Positions 44,163 to 59,197 are shown, counted from the stretch's first letter. The stretch is DNA of 64,000 bases from Porodaedalea pini (GCA_002794775.1 NBAY01000024.1:124001-188000); one strand, 5' to 3'. The notes: a model not told the origin generated them from the sequence alone. Program-made: numbers and translations.

Positions 44163-45416
44163 ATGGGCAAACGAGGCGGAAAAAACGCGAAAAAGTTCAA
44201 GCCAAAGTCGATTACTCCCCCGGACTCAGGAGCGTTGAAGATAGAAGAGACTTCGCTTGGGCTGACCCTCGGGCCCTTAAAGCTCGTCGCCAAAAGCCCT
44301 TTCAACACGGTAGTCCACCCTGCGGACACTGTCACACTTTTAAGCAGGGACAACGTAGAGTTCTTCGTCTCGCGGAGCATCCTCGCTTTCGCATCTCCAT
44401 ATTTCAGGAATATTCTTCTGTCGTCGGATGAATCGTCTGACGGGAACAATCAGCTTAATTTGGAACCCTGTTCTGCTCTCGAGTGGGAGGTCATCGGAGG
44501 CGCTTCTTCTGTGGATGTCGATGAAAACAGCACGACGCTCGATGCGCTACTCCGATTCGTGTACCCTGTGCCCTCTCCGGTCTTCAAGGAGCCAGTCAAC
44601 GATCGCTTGGTCAACGAGCTGCCTTTCCGGCTCATGGGCCCGATCTACGATGCAGCACAGAGATACCAGTTTTCATACGTCCGCCAAAGGATCCTCGATA
44701 TCGCGCACGACATCATCTACACGAAGTCCTTTCCGGAACAAGGCCTGTCCGCTCTGCGCGCGTACGGCGTCGCGTGTCGTCTTAATCTTGACCACGATGC
44801 AAAGCTCAAAGCAGCTCGCAATGCGCTGTGCGTCCCAGTTGGCTCATCTCCAACAGTTGGACTCATAAGCGAGGGTATCACTACGTCGGACATCCAGCGA
44901 TTTGTCGACTTCCATGAGCGAGCATTCCAGGCCTGCCTTAATCTTCTGTCTGTGAATGGTAATGATGCGTACCCTATTGGGCTCTCAGACGTGTACGCAA
45001 GCTTCGTTGCATGTGCCTATTGCTCCGGTGTCTCTTCCAGCGGCAACGTGATGAGGTGCGGCGCAGCCGGCTGGTGGCAGCTCTATGCTGCGAATGCACT
45101 CGAGAGACTCCGTCGCGCGCCGCTCGACCCCTCGATCTTCTTTGAGAACTTCTTGATTCCCGTCTTCCGTGAGGCGCAGAACTGCCACGCATGTGCGAAC
45201 ATCGTGCATTGGAAGTGGTGCAATATGATGCCGATGCTCGCTCAGACAATTCCGGCGAAGATCTATGAGGTATTTCTCCTAACTCCCTTCTCCATGATGA
45301 TGCGCTCACAACCACACGCATGACAGGTTGGCCTTGATGATGAAGGTGACGAGGGAAATGACTCTGAAAAAGAGGAGTCTGAGGAAGAGGTCGAGCATCT
45401 CAACATTACTTATTAA
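44163..45416 (+). CDS. BTB/POZ-domain protein
   Basis: About 400 residues, of the BTB family abundant in Agaricomycetes; the role of most members is unknown. ATG at 44163 opens MGKRGGKNAKKFKPKSITPP, a basic N-terminus. The BTB fold follows: TVTLLSRDNVEFFVSRSILA, then FASPYFRNILLSS (the typical H/S-x-L-A-x-x-S-P-x-F core) and TLDALLRFVYP, then PIYDAAQRYQFSYVRQRI. The central part has a cysteine-containing helical region, ending MLAQTIPAKIYE. One intron (GTATTT...CATGACAG, near 45271-45326) joins to an acidic tail, VGLDDEGDEGNDSEKEESEE, with stop at 45416. No DNA-binding domain or membrane segment is seen. Confidence 0.85.
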
Positions 45417-46213
45417 GACGGCTAGAATTGTAGTCATGCAAACTAGATAAATGTCTCTCATGATACGTCCCTTACGAAAGAATAGTTTTCCCAAGTGTCA
45501 CCCGAGTAATGCGCAATGTTCATAATGATCTTTCCTTTCTTCACTCTAGACTTGTTCTGCACACTACGAGCGCTTGTGCAAGACGCGCCACTCGCTGCTG
45601 CGGCATCTGCACTCATGTATCTCGAACCTTTTCACAACCTCTTATAGATAATACTTTCAACATACCTCAATAATTACAAGTAGCAAAGATATCAAGGAGG
45701 GTTGAAGACGGTCCGGATCCAGGAGATTAATTTTTTTAAACAACGCGGAACTGCTCAGCCACTTCGGGTCTGCTGCTCTCATCCTCACTCTCTTATGATC
45801 ATTGCTCATCCACCTGCAAGTGCAACGCAACCATACAAGAAATGTAGTATTTTGATTCTGCTAGACCAACCTCGCGGCGGTGTCCCTCCTGATACGTCCA
45901 AATCCGATCGCACTCCATCGAGTACAGTCGTCATCCACATCGGCAGAAAGAATTCTGTAGGCGCCATGGGCGCCAACCACCAGCGCTACACCACGCATGA
46001 ACCATGACTCAGAGGCCGATGGGTTCTGCTTTTGCCTTTTGCGGTCGAGTCAGGTTCTCAAAGAAGACGGATGAATGACGTTGATCAGAAATCGCCATCA
46101 TGATCCGTCAGTCTTCCGCAACAATTATGGAAATTCTGAAAGTATAAGAGCAGGCCCACCTCGTTTCTCAGTTTCTCTGCTCCTGTTCGTCACCTCGTGA
46201 AGCAGTGCACACG
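45417..46213. other. intergenic region
   Basis: About 800 bases with short unrecognisable ORFs. Should include the 3' UTR of the BTB gene and the promoter of paralog C. Confidence 0.4.
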
Positions 46214-49200
46214 ATGGCCAAGACGCGAGTGTCCAAACGACACCAGTCTACCAGGTCAGGACGATCGGCTCTCCGTAGTAATAGCGGAGGAGGTCTGCAC
46301 CAGAAGACCACTCGGTTCAACTTACGCAGGTCTGATTCTGGGGGAAAGAGCACAGAAATGCATCAATCTGCCTACTCGGTGGGCCCTCAGTCACCAGATT
46401 GTGAGTGCAAGCTATGTAACTTAAATTTCACTCAGACTTGCGGGGTACGAGATCTGCAGATAGGAAAACACCATATAAGAACGACACGCCTAGCTCTAGG
46501 GTATGCCATAGCGAAGCAACTGAAAAAGAGCGTCAAAATGGCTCCAGCAGAGGTATTTCATACATATTTTACTACGAGCGAGCCTGGATTGAAAGTAGTC
46601 ATCTTGTTCAGCATATCCCCTTCCGACTCCTTCGCCTTACCGTTTGTCCTCCAACCTACTGACCTCCCGGACAACTGCTGACATCCGCGTTGCTACTCAG
46701 ATTCATCATCGAAGCTGCCCGGTCCTGAGGAATATATTCAGTTTTACTGGTATGAAACCCGGACCTATTTCTGACTGCTTGTGGAAATTGATGGACTTGA
46801 AACACAGGAAAACCAATGATTTACTCAGCGAGGTGCTATTCTTCGTGTGAATTGTCGCCGGCATTATTCTGATCTCCGTCCAGCTTGCGCGTCTCAAGTC
46901 CGCCCTGAGGACGGTTGGATCATGTGGACCTGGAATACAGGCTATCAATGCCACGATCACGTCCTTCGAAAACTTGCAATGGCTCTTCGGCTTCAACACT
47001 TATTCTCTGTTTCCGCAACCACAAGATCCTCGATTCAAGTCTCTGCAAAGTAAGCTTTCCGGAGGCATAGCTCGATATGCGGATCACACATTGAACATTC
47101 ACCGCATTTTCTTCCCAGCGAAGAATGATTCGTATCTGTCGAAATTCTCTCGGACATTTGAAAGTGTTTCCGAGGCACTCGACCTTACGGAGAAAGCATT
47201 CAAAGACTTCCAAGGAGCTTATTATGAGAACAGCACAATGTACCTTCTAATGTGCTTGAAAAAACGCTTCAGGGTGTGTTTTCTCCGTCTTCCGTCTGCT
47301 TCTGTCTCGTTATTCTATGAACGCACTAACTCTGAGATGTTGCTAGAGTGAAGCTAGGAAAACAACAACTGGCAAAGGTAAGTGTTAGAGTCGCTAAACA
47401 TGTCAAATAATGAGCTTATTCGTTGTCTAGGAATCTATGCTTCACCTTCATCAGAAGAGCTGAAGGAAAAAATACAATTGCTGCTCAGTGCTTTCCTCAC
47501 CAGTGCCGTAGAAGCGCTCCGGAAGGACTTGAGCAAATACTGCGAGAAAGGTGAGACTTAGACATGTCAATTAGATCCAATACCGAGTGCCGTGTATCCA
47601 GGCGTCCCTGTCATTTCTTCAACACAAAAAGTTAAGACGTCACGCTACTTGAACCTGACAACTATCGCGACATTCCTTTCGGGCGTGACAGCATCATTTC
47701 TATCTCTCTCGGCTGGAGATACAACAAGCGCTTTAGCCGTCGGTGTGAATACGTTCCTCTTTTCCTCTTTGACTTTCAGCATCGCATCGGCGATTAACAG
47801 CCTGCTTGCCATGACGTGGCAGAAATCAATCGTGTGCGTATAACAACTTTTTCGCGCTGATATTAGTTAGCTGACGCACTTGCGAATTGCAGACGCGAAC
47901 CAAACACGTATATGCCGTTATGGGTCAGTGCGTGTATTAATACAGGCCCGATGATTTCACTTGTCATATCTGTCGCATTCTTCGCTGTCGCTCTATGTTT
48001 GTTTGTGTTCTCTTCCAGCCAGGTAAGACAACGAATCTGCTCATCGAATCATACAATGCTGAATTAAGAAACCTCCAAGCACGTCGTGACTACAGCAGTG
48101 ACGGTCTCTTTCGCGGGATTCCACACGATGTGCCTCCTCCTGCTCGCCATGTGTCTGATCTTCGAGAAGTGGAATTTCCGGCACGTCGCTGGCTCCGCGG
48201 GCCAGAAATTGACAGGCGATTCGCTGTCATTGGCTATCCTTGACTGGATAGTCCTCTGGCCTGAGAAAGTCAACTCGGCATTCATGGACGCCAGAGACAC
48301 GGAGCCATCGCAGCTTGAACGGGGGAGATACGGAGATGCACCGATGTCACATATGTCAGACAGGCCGGCTGCGCACGCCGTATGGGATGGCTTATCGAAT
48401 AACTTTCTGTCCGGTACCCAGTCTTCTGTCGGCGGGTCACGGTTCAGTCGACCCGGAGACTCTCAAATTGGTTACGGTCGTGCCTCTAGACATTCAGAAA
48501 CAGCTATGCCGCAGTCAGACATCGCAGCTCGTTATGGACAAGCTGTCCCTGAAGACCAAGAGCAATATTATAGTATGCCATCGTCTCGTTCGCATCCTGT
48601 ACCAGAGTCCGACATTCCTGGCTATGCACCTACTGAATTTCCTGTAAATGGAGAAGGCGGCACGAGGTATGGAGGAAATAGATTTCTTTTGCAAGAGAGC
48701 TCAATACGACATTAATATTGTTAATAGTTTAGATGATCCTGACGGAATGCGACCTCGGAGTCGTGCTCACCACACACACGCTGGCTACGAAGATGACATG
48801 TTCATACCGCCAGAGCCGCTCGAACCAATAATCATCCAGCCACCGCCTGTTGACTCGCAGACGTACGAAACGGCACTCTTTCTGCCTCGCGACGAACAAG
48901 GCGAATACGAGGATACTGATACGTCGACGTCTGACTCTGGAGAATCGGACAGAGGCGACGTGCCGACTGTGATTGTGCCACCCATGTCCGGGCTATCGAC
49001 ACCTGCGCCAATGCCCGCTTCCTACTCAGAGCATGTCATGGTAATTCCGACCAATCCACCGACTTATGTCGTTCCTCCAGGGAGCTACGTCGCATATGGA
49101 ACGCAACCGACTATAGGTCCCTCAACACAGGCCGGAAACTACGCCATTTACAATCCCGATCCATCCAACCGATGGCAACCAGTTGTGCCATATCCGCAAT

Positions 49201-50244
49201 ACCCTTTATCACCCATCCCCGAACCGGTCATTGTTAGACCACCCAGCGCTGTACCCACAACATATAGCCCAAATCGTAGTCCCGGCCATGAAGCTCAGCC
49301 CTCTGAATCAGCTGGTCCTCCACAAATAATAATCCATACTCATACTCGTGACGGGTCTTCTGATGACGATAGGAACGAGCGACATACCCCGACTGGGTAC
49401 AACGACAGAACGTGAGTTGTTATCGGCTTTGCTTTGGAACTGAAGCTCATTGGATTTGAACAGGTCTTCACTCGATTCATCTCACTGGGACCGATCTCGT
49501 ACTTACCCTGCAAGGCGAGGCAGTGCGTTGAACTCAATTCCAGCACAGCAATCTGTCGAAGGAGGCCCCTACATACCTCACCCTACGAGCCAATCTAGAC
49601 ACCGTTATCTCGGACGCTCCTATTCTGGGCCTGCCCGACGTAGCTCTACTAGCTCGAGCCAGGTCCGCTTTTCACAACCTGTGGTAACTCAGCCCCAAAG
49701 GCGCCAATCGACGGCTGAACAATCGAACTTATCACGGGCACAAAGCACAACTTCATTCCTCTCGCAACCGTTCACGACGGAACCAGAGCAACTTGAGCAG
49801 GCCGGACCCGGAGAGCCTGAAAATTGCCAACAATCTGCCGCTTCTCGCAGTCGCATGGGATCATCAAGCCTAGACATGCTACAGCATCGTCCTAGGCGAA
49901 CTATGTCGTCCATTCATTACGAGGATGCGAACCGTTCTCGATCAAACTCAGGGACGAGGACAGCAACCGAAGGTCCAGAATCACAGGCTGACGGGGCGTC
50001 TGAGCCTACCCGAAGATCAGACTCACCACAACATAGCAGGACGGATCGTGAACGTTGTAGTGACCCTCCGTCTGGGTGGAACACAGCGGGTCGCAATCGA
50101 CCTCATGTTCCAGCAGCCATGTCGACTATTGAAGAAGCGACTCGATCCTCCTTTTTGGATGACTCAGATTCAAGCGAGCATTCAGCAACTACTGCTCCAG
50201 AAACGATGCCAGCGGAGCGTAATATGTCCGGGTCTGGCTCGTAG
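46214..50244 (+). CDS. multi-membrane protein of unknown family, paralog C, long disordered tail
   Basis: Unknown function. A Ser/Arg-rich start (MAKTRVSKRHQSTRSGRSAL, ATG 46214) is tentative. Helical exons follow: RFKSLQSKLSGGIARYADHT and LSKFSRTFESVSEALDLTEK, then SSEELKEKIQLLLSAFL. The membrane block matches paralog A: YLNLTTIATFLSGVTASFLS, LAVGVNTFLFSSLTFSIASA, TGPMISLVISVAFFAVALCL and TVSFAGFHTMCLLLLAMCLI, then EKWNFRHVAG. The tail, over 600 residues, is Pro/Ser/Thr/Asp-rich and probably disordered and cytoplasmic, with two introns; it ends RNMSGSGS at 50244. Unlike A and B it is on the plus strand and about 27 kb away. The membrane part is well supported, the first exons less so. Confidence 0.6.
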
Positions 50245-50606
50245 AAGAACACGCCCATGCTACTTCCCGTCATACCCGGCTCAAATTGTTGTCTGTAGTT
50301 TATTGCGACCTTCGGAGAACTGAGCTGGCATTCGCCATGGATGTAAGGACGTCGTATCTAATATACCTGAAAAGTACACTCAGCTCGTCGCCGATTAATA
50401 TTACGGCTTTTGTAAGAGAACTTGGAGGTCAATTATAATTATAACCGGAGAGCCAACCGTGATCGACGTTCAAAAGTAGCAACTGCGCCCACCGCGTGTA
50501 TGCGGCCATTGTCCTATGCTCATTGTCCGGACGCGTCTTAATACCTCTGAAGAACTCCTCCTCCTCCTCCGTCTCTCTCTCATTTACTCTACCCTTTGGT
50601 GCAGCA
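50245..50606. other. intergenic region
   Basis: Short gap holding the paralog C 3' UTR and the promoter of the next gene. Nothing else seen. Confidence 0.5.
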
Positions 50607-52336
50607 ATGCAAGATGCAAGCGAACTATTGAACCATCAAATGTCTAATAGCAGCGGCTTCACCTCTGGAGGAACGTCGCCGACGCAACGGATGTACGACG
50701 CAGCAGACGAGGACCCGGAGGTCAGCATGAACCGCGTCTTCTGGCAAGCATCGCAGCCAAAAGATCCAGCTCTTAACCAGCTGATGACTGACGCGTACAT
50801 ACCACGGAAGCGTGCGTGTCTGGCGCGATACATATATGAACGTGTTATTCCGAGCTCATAGCTGTTTATACTCTTACAGCTCCGCGCATTGCTCAAGCAA
50901 ACAGTTGGTCACCGTCTCCTGGGTCAGGTACATCCGATGCGTCCTCCTCAACGACATCATCAGCGGAAAGAGCCGCTCGAATGCGACGTCAACAGAAACG
51001 CCGCTCACCCAGTGCAACTAATGTACCACAGACAGCACCCATCTCAACACGGCCGGAAAACAATTTCGATAAACACATCCACAAGGTGGTTGCGACTTTC
51101 CCACTTGTCTCGAAACAGGCAGACGAAAGTGCGAAGCGGGAGCAGGAAGCTCTGCGGGAAAAACAAAGGAAACAAAAGAGGGCTGCGCGTACTCTTGTGG
51201 AAGGTTATGCAGTGACGAAGAAGCACAGGAGATCGGCTGATATCAAAGGAAAACAGAGAGCCGCCGATATTGATTGTGAAGAAGAAGAAATGACTGTTAA
51301 CGACAAAGCTATTAACGAAAAGGTACAACAGGGCACGAGTGCGCAACGCAGCGAAGGTGTTCAACACAACGGACTTACACATGCCATGCCTCCACCATCC
51401 TTCGTTCCACTTCGCAAGACTTGGTCAAACACCGCGAAGTCGCCTTTGACTTTTACGGACGGACATGCCTTATCAGGGCTGAACTCGCGCAAGATCGAGA
51501 GAAGCGCCGAAGCGCCATCGTTCTCATCCTCGTCATCCCTCGCAACTTTAACTCCCCTACCTCCCTCAGATATAGTTTCAAATGCAACGAATACTCATTG
51601 TTTGGGCGTGCCATCCGCCAAGGGATGTGACAGAGGTCGTGCTACAAATGGTGTATCTGTGTCGGTATCTGCCTCAGCGACCTCTGGCCCTCCAAAGTCC
51701 CAGTCATCCTCGCATACACCATGTCTCGCGGTGTCTAGTCACAGTCTGTGCGCAAATCTCACTATGCTTCCTCCGATGCCGGAAGAACGCGTTTTAGCAC
51801 CGCAACCAACACCAGCTCCCCTTCCGAAGCCAAATGGCCCGCCTGCACTTGGTATGCGGCGCCCCGTAAACAGTCAGGCTCCATCGTCGAGTCAGATTCA
51901 TACTATAGGGCGCTCTCTCCCCCTGAAGCAAGACAAGTTCAAAGTTCCATTCGCGAAGAACAGGCCCGAGCACCAGCCTGAACCAGCAGGAGCCGCACAG
52001 CAGACACAGTTCACGCCGAGCTCCCAATCCACTGCGCCGAGCGGGATACACGACACGTCTGCTTACATTGATGCAGTATCTCTGAGCTCGACCTCAGCTG
52101 TGGATAACCATGGACAAGAAAGCGGTCCTGCGACTAGAGTACAACCTTCTCAAACTCAACAGAACCGGACTCCTTCGGCGTCATCTTCAAAAAACCGTCA
52201 TATTGAGGATGCGAGGGTCAGTGCTGCCGAAGACGACCGTTCGTCCCCGCCTCCAGCAGAGGCGGACAGCTCCATCGATTTCGATATGGGCATCGACTTT
52301 GAGGAGCTCGAAAGAGCGTGCAGTGTGTACGATTAG
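50607..52336 (+). CDS. disordered hypothetical protein
   Basis: I do not recognise this gene. ATG at 50607 opens MQDASELLNHQMSNSSGFTS; exon 1 ends DPALNQLMTDAYIPRK. A clean intron (GTGCGT...CTTACAG, about 50813-50879) joins to APRIAQANSWSPSPGSGTSD. The second exon is over 450 residues, Ser/Pro/Lys-rich, with a strongly charged helical part (ESAKREQEALREKQRKQKRA) that looks like a basic coiled coil or nuclear localisation region. The end is acidic: DSSIDFDMGIDFEELERACS. The charged helix and acidic C-terminal motif suggest a nuclear protein, which is only inference. No membrane segment or known domain. Confidence 0.7.
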
Positions 52337-52717
52337 TGCCCCTTGAGTCTAGGGAAGATCTGTTCACCAAATATATCGTACACGGCTTGTTCTGATGAGC
52401 CGGCGGAAGATAAATTGCATGCTATGTAGCGCTGCGTCGCCTTTCTTGCTTTGCTAATATGTTTCTTGTAATGTGGCGATGAAATACCATCGACGTGACT
52501 TGTTTTGCACATTTGGGAAATTGTTTGCTCAGTATGATTGTATCATTGTATTGATCGAAACATTGCGAGATTCAACGACGATGGAGAGAATTACATTTAA
52601 TCTGCGAAAAGGGTAAGTCTATTTCCTCCAAGGCTAGAAAGACCACACTACATGGTACTGTCTTCTCCGGCTGATTTTACGGAACTTAGCTCTCGGACGT
52701 TGAACATACAAATGTAC
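52337..52717. other. intergenic region
   Basis: 3' flank of the disordered-protein gene. Nothing recognised up to the MITE-like terminus at 52718. Confidence 0.45.
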
Positions 52718-52805
52718 AGGTGGTTCCGAAAAGTCTTCGGCCCCCCCGTTTTTGGTCAACGATCAGCATAGCCTAATGAAGGAAGTGATCCGCGTGAGCA
52801 AACCT
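52718..52805 (+). repeat. solo MITE/Tc1-type terminus
   Basis: TA followed by CAGGTGGTTCCGAAAAGT and about 85 further bases similar to the termini of the MITE at 54212-54541. Its partner may be the right terminus at 54541 (giving a 1.8 kb compound element) or may be lost. Confidence 0.55.
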
Positions 52806-52884
52806 TCGTGTCGCACTTCAGGCCACCCCTTCAAGGAGACCTAATAGGGCAATTCATACACGCAACTAATTGACCTAATAGGTA

Positions 52885-53105
52885 TCATGACTGGGAGTGC
52901 CCAAATCTGCTGGGTACTCCCAATTGGGCATGCCCAAATCTGCTGGGCACTCCCAATTGGGCACACCCAAATCTGCTGGGCACTCCCAATTGGGCATGCC
53001 CAAATCTTCTGGGCACACCCAATCTGCTGGGCACTCCCAATTGGGTGTGCCCAAATGTGTCACTGTCACTGACTGTCTGGGGGACTTTTGGGCACACCCA
53101 ATTTC
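52885..53105. repeat. short tandem repeat array built on TTGGGCACTCCCAA
   Basis: Roughly 36-bp units of GGGCACTCCCAATTGGGC plus CCAAATCTGCT, four to five copies, ending in degenerate units. The core is the reverse complement of the core of the array at 54921-55710. Confidence 0.8.
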
Positions 53106-53389
53106 ATTTTTGCCATAAAATCTGGGACCATTAGAGGCTGTATTTTATTGTTTTTAGCCTTACAATTTAGCACTCTTGCTGTTGATTAGGTTGCAAACTA
53201 CTGGCTGCATGAATTGACCTTTGATCTGAGTTACAGTCATTTGCTGAAGTATTTACAATCACCTTTTTTGCATCTCAGAAAGTGCTCCTTTGGCTTCAAG
53301 AATCAACATTTCACTCAATTCTTCACTAATTCATGTCTAATAAATTGCTAAATACATAGTTTAATTACTGCCAAATATCAATGAGGCAG

Positions 53390-53830
53390 CAAGTGACATG
53401 AGAAGATAAAGAGCCTATTCTGTGAAGATTAGGTGTTCAGACAGGCAATATTCTTCCATAATTCTTCCTGAGTTCAAATCTGAAGCTAAAGACATAAAAC
53501 TTGCTAAATAATGATTTATGTAAGCTATTATGATTTTTAGATGTTTCTCTTGGGTGCAGAATAAATACTTAAAGACAGTCAATGCTAAGTAAGTTTGGCA
53601 GAGTTTTAGAGTTTCTGAAGCTAAGACAAACAAGATAGGGAATATACATTTCTATACACAGTCACTGCTTAAAATCATAATAAATCATATAGATCATCCT
53701 TCAGTAAGTTTTATGCCTTTAACTTCAGATTTGAACTAGGGAAGAATCAGTGAAGAATATTGCCTGTCTGAACACCTAAAATTTACAGAATAGGCTCTTT
53801 ATTTTCTTACTTCACTCTTTAATAACCTGT
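53390..53830. repeat. long imperfect foldback element, copy 2
   Basis: Left arm (about 53391-53545) and right arm (about 53660-53825) are inverted copies: for example GGTGTTCAGACAGGCAATAT near 53431 and its complement near 53770. Sequence such as CTGAAGCTAAAGACATAAAA is shared with the foldback at 13318-13980. Confidence 0.65.
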
Positions 53831-54209
53831 TTAGGAACATTTTTAATAGTATAATAATATGCTTGTACTTGGCTATCATGACATTAGTTATTTGTGTGTT
53901 TAGGTTGTGCTTGTCTTCATAAGAGTGTTACTGAGGTTGTATCACCCTACATTGGCTGCTTGGGTTGACTTGACTAAATGCATATGACATTTTATGATAA
54001 AATAGTTAATTATTATAGCACTGAATTAGCTCTGTAACAACATCTTCTAGTTATTAGCTGTGCTATTACAAAAGCATTAGCATGTCATTAAAAATGTTGC
54101 TAAAACATTGCCTAAGTTCATAATTATTGCTATTAGTCAAATTATGAATTTAGCTACTTTTCTGACAAGAATTGAGATATTAAAGCCAAAAGAGCACTCT
54201 GTACTTTCC
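53831..54209. other. AT-rich sequence, nothing recognised
   Basis: No gene-like ORF or repeat noted between the foldback and the MITE. Confidence 0.5.
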
Positions 54210-54211
54210 TA

Positions 54212-54541
54212 CAGATGGTTTCAAAAAGTGTTTGGCCCCTCTGCTTTTGGAATTGATTGACATGGCCTAAGCAGGAAGGTGATTTGTATGATCCAAACCT
54301 CCATTCTGTGCATTCTGACATCTGTCTCCTCATCCTTCAAGCAAAATCAGTCTAGAAAAAAATTATACAGGTATCAATTATATACATACACTCAAGATAC
54401 ATTATTTCCTGTCAAATAATGGAAGAATCATGTATATTCAATGACCAGTGTTTTCTCCCTCATGCTAATCACCTTCCTGCTTAGGCCATGTCAATCGGTT
54501 CCAAAAATGGGGAGGGGCTGAACACTTTTCAGAACCACCTG
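54212..54541. mobile_element. 330-bp MITE with long terminal inverted repeats and TA target duplication
   Basis: Ends CAGATGGTTTCAAAAAGTG and (inverted) CAGGTGGTTCTGAAAAGTG, with similarity continuing about 75-80 bases inwards (shared TGACATGGCCTAAGCAGGAA). Flanked by TA on both sides, which is the Tc1/mariner signature. No coding capacity. Confidence 0.75.
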
Positions 54542-54920
54542 TATATATGATATAATATATAATCTTCTATACCATATCATAGGGCTTGTAATACAGACTG
54601 TACTTTGAGCTAGAAGTTTTAAATATGATTATACTATATACAGTACAGTGCAGAGTGCAAAACTGAAGAGAACAAGAAAAAAAAAATAGATCTGAGGTCC
54701 AAAAAATAGCTAAGCTTGACCTGTGCTCAAATATCAGGTACAACATTTAATGTTCATAAATTTGACTGATGCTTTAGAGACAAGTGTGACAGTATAGAGA
54801 CTGCATTCTCAAGTTTATAACTAGAACTGTATATGATAATAATATTGTATATTCTTCTGAGACTAGGTATTACTGAGTGAGACAGAGAAGTTTGATTTAG
54901 TGAGCCTAGAAAACTAGTTT
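54542..54920. other. AT-rich sequence, nothing recognised
   Basis: Between the MITE and the minisatellite; no gene-like ORF. Confidence 0.5.
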
Positions 54921-55710
54921 ATGGCCAGTTGGGAGTGCCCAGTTGGAAGTACCCAGTTGGGAGTGCCCAATTGGGAGCACCCAACTATTGGGAGTGCCCA
55001 ACTATTTGGGAGTGCCCAACTATTTGGGAGTGCCCAATTGGGAGTGCCCAACTATTTGGGAGTGCCCAATTGGGAGTGCCCAACTATTTGGGAGTGCCCA
55101 ATTGGGAGCACCCAACTATTTGGGAGTGCCCAATTGGGAGCACCCAACTATTTGGGAGTGCCCAATTAGGAGCACCCAACTATTTGGGAGTGCCCAATTG
55201 GGAGTGCCCAACTATTGGGAGTGCCCAACTATTTGGGAGTGCCCAATTGGGAGTGCCCAACTATTGGGAGTGCCCAACTATTGGGAGTGCCCAACTATTG
55301 GGAGTGCCCAACTATTGGGAGTGCCCAACTATTGGGAGTGCCCAACTATTGGGAGTGCCCAACTATTGGGAGTGCCCAACTATTGGGAGTGCCCAACTAT
55401 TGGGAGTGCCCAACTATTGGGAGTGCCCAACTATTGGGAGTGCCCAACTATTGGGAGTGCCCAACTATTGGGATGGGAGTGCCCAACTATTGGGAGTGCC
55501 CAACTATTGGGAGTGCCCAACTATTGGGAGTGCCCAACTATTGGGAGTGCCCAACTATTGGGAGTGCCCAACTATTGGGAGTGCCCAACTATTTGGGAGT
55601 GCCCAATTAGGAGCGCCCAACTATTTGGGAGTGCCCAACTATTTAAGAGTGCCCAACTATTGGGAGTGCTCAGGAAGTGCCCAATATTTGGAAGTGCTCA
55701 GTTGGGTCTC
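54921..55710 (+). repeat. minisatellite, 17-bp unit TATTGGGAGTGCCCAAC
   Basis: About 45 tandem units over 790 bp. The central part is a nearly pure 17-bp repeat; the margins carry 17/18-bp and 14-bp variants (TATTTGGGAGTGCCCAAC, TTGGGAGTGCCCAA) and CACC for GCCC swaps. Each unit is an imperfect palindrome (TTGGG-AGTG-CCCAA). Because 17 is not a multiple of three and the unit has no stop in any plus frame, all three plus frames are open; these ORFs are not genes. Confidence 0.95.
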
Positions 55711-56256
55711 CTTTTTATTCCTGCCCAGGAATCTTTTTTATTTTATTTTTGAAATAGAAATCATTATGTCATGAAAATTAGAATATGTCTAGAATAGAAG
55801 CCTTGGTAATTCTACAGAGAATTTCTCAATCTTTCATTCTAGACTCTTATGTCACTGCCTTGCTTTCACTGGTGGCAGGTGGTCTTGACTCATGCATCTC
55901 TTAAGAGGCTAACCCAACTGCTTATATCACAATGTCAAAGCAACTGTTTCACAAGGCCTATTCTCAAGACCACCTGTGGAGGGCACCTGCACATACTACA
56001 CAACTGGGTCTGACACATTGGTGGCTCTTTGCTGCATTTCACCGTAAGCTGTGATAGCTCTGCCTCATCCATCTCAGGCATCACCTTGAGCTGTACAAGC
56101 CAAATGGCTGGTACAAGGTAGAATAATAAAGTAGTTGCATGCATAAAACCTGCTTTCATTTCATTTTGATGATGAGGTTGCTGCCCTGCTCCTCAATAGT
56201 GCTCTGTATCTTCTCAATTGCACACTCAAGATGCTCAGTTGCCATGTAGTGCAAAC
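55711..56256. other. repeat margin and region 3' of the XPB pseudogene
   Basis: AT-rich, no convincing gene. Minus-strand readings such as HYMATEHLECAIEKIQSTI (about 56195-56250) are open but unrecognised and may be a 3' extension of the pseudogene. Confidence 0.35.
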
Positions 56257-59067
<2,811 letters not shown>

Positions 59068-59197
59068 TGTTCACCTGCCGTTGTCTGTGACCGATTCTGA
59101 CTCAGTGGTAGCTCACGTTTGAACGTTCTTCGTTAAAAAGTCAGTTCGCCGGCTCGCCCCTCACTCCCGTGCTGAGCTTCTTCTCCGCGAGCCCCGT

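Noticed and set aside
52885..53105. CRISPR-like spaced repeats
   Set aside because: Eukaryotic tandem repeat without unique spacers; not a CRISPR array.
54929..55774. Long ORFs of 131-281 codons with repeats such as GVPNYWECPTIGSAQ
   Set aside because: They are translations of the 17-bp minisatellite, open in all three frames; not protein-coding genes.
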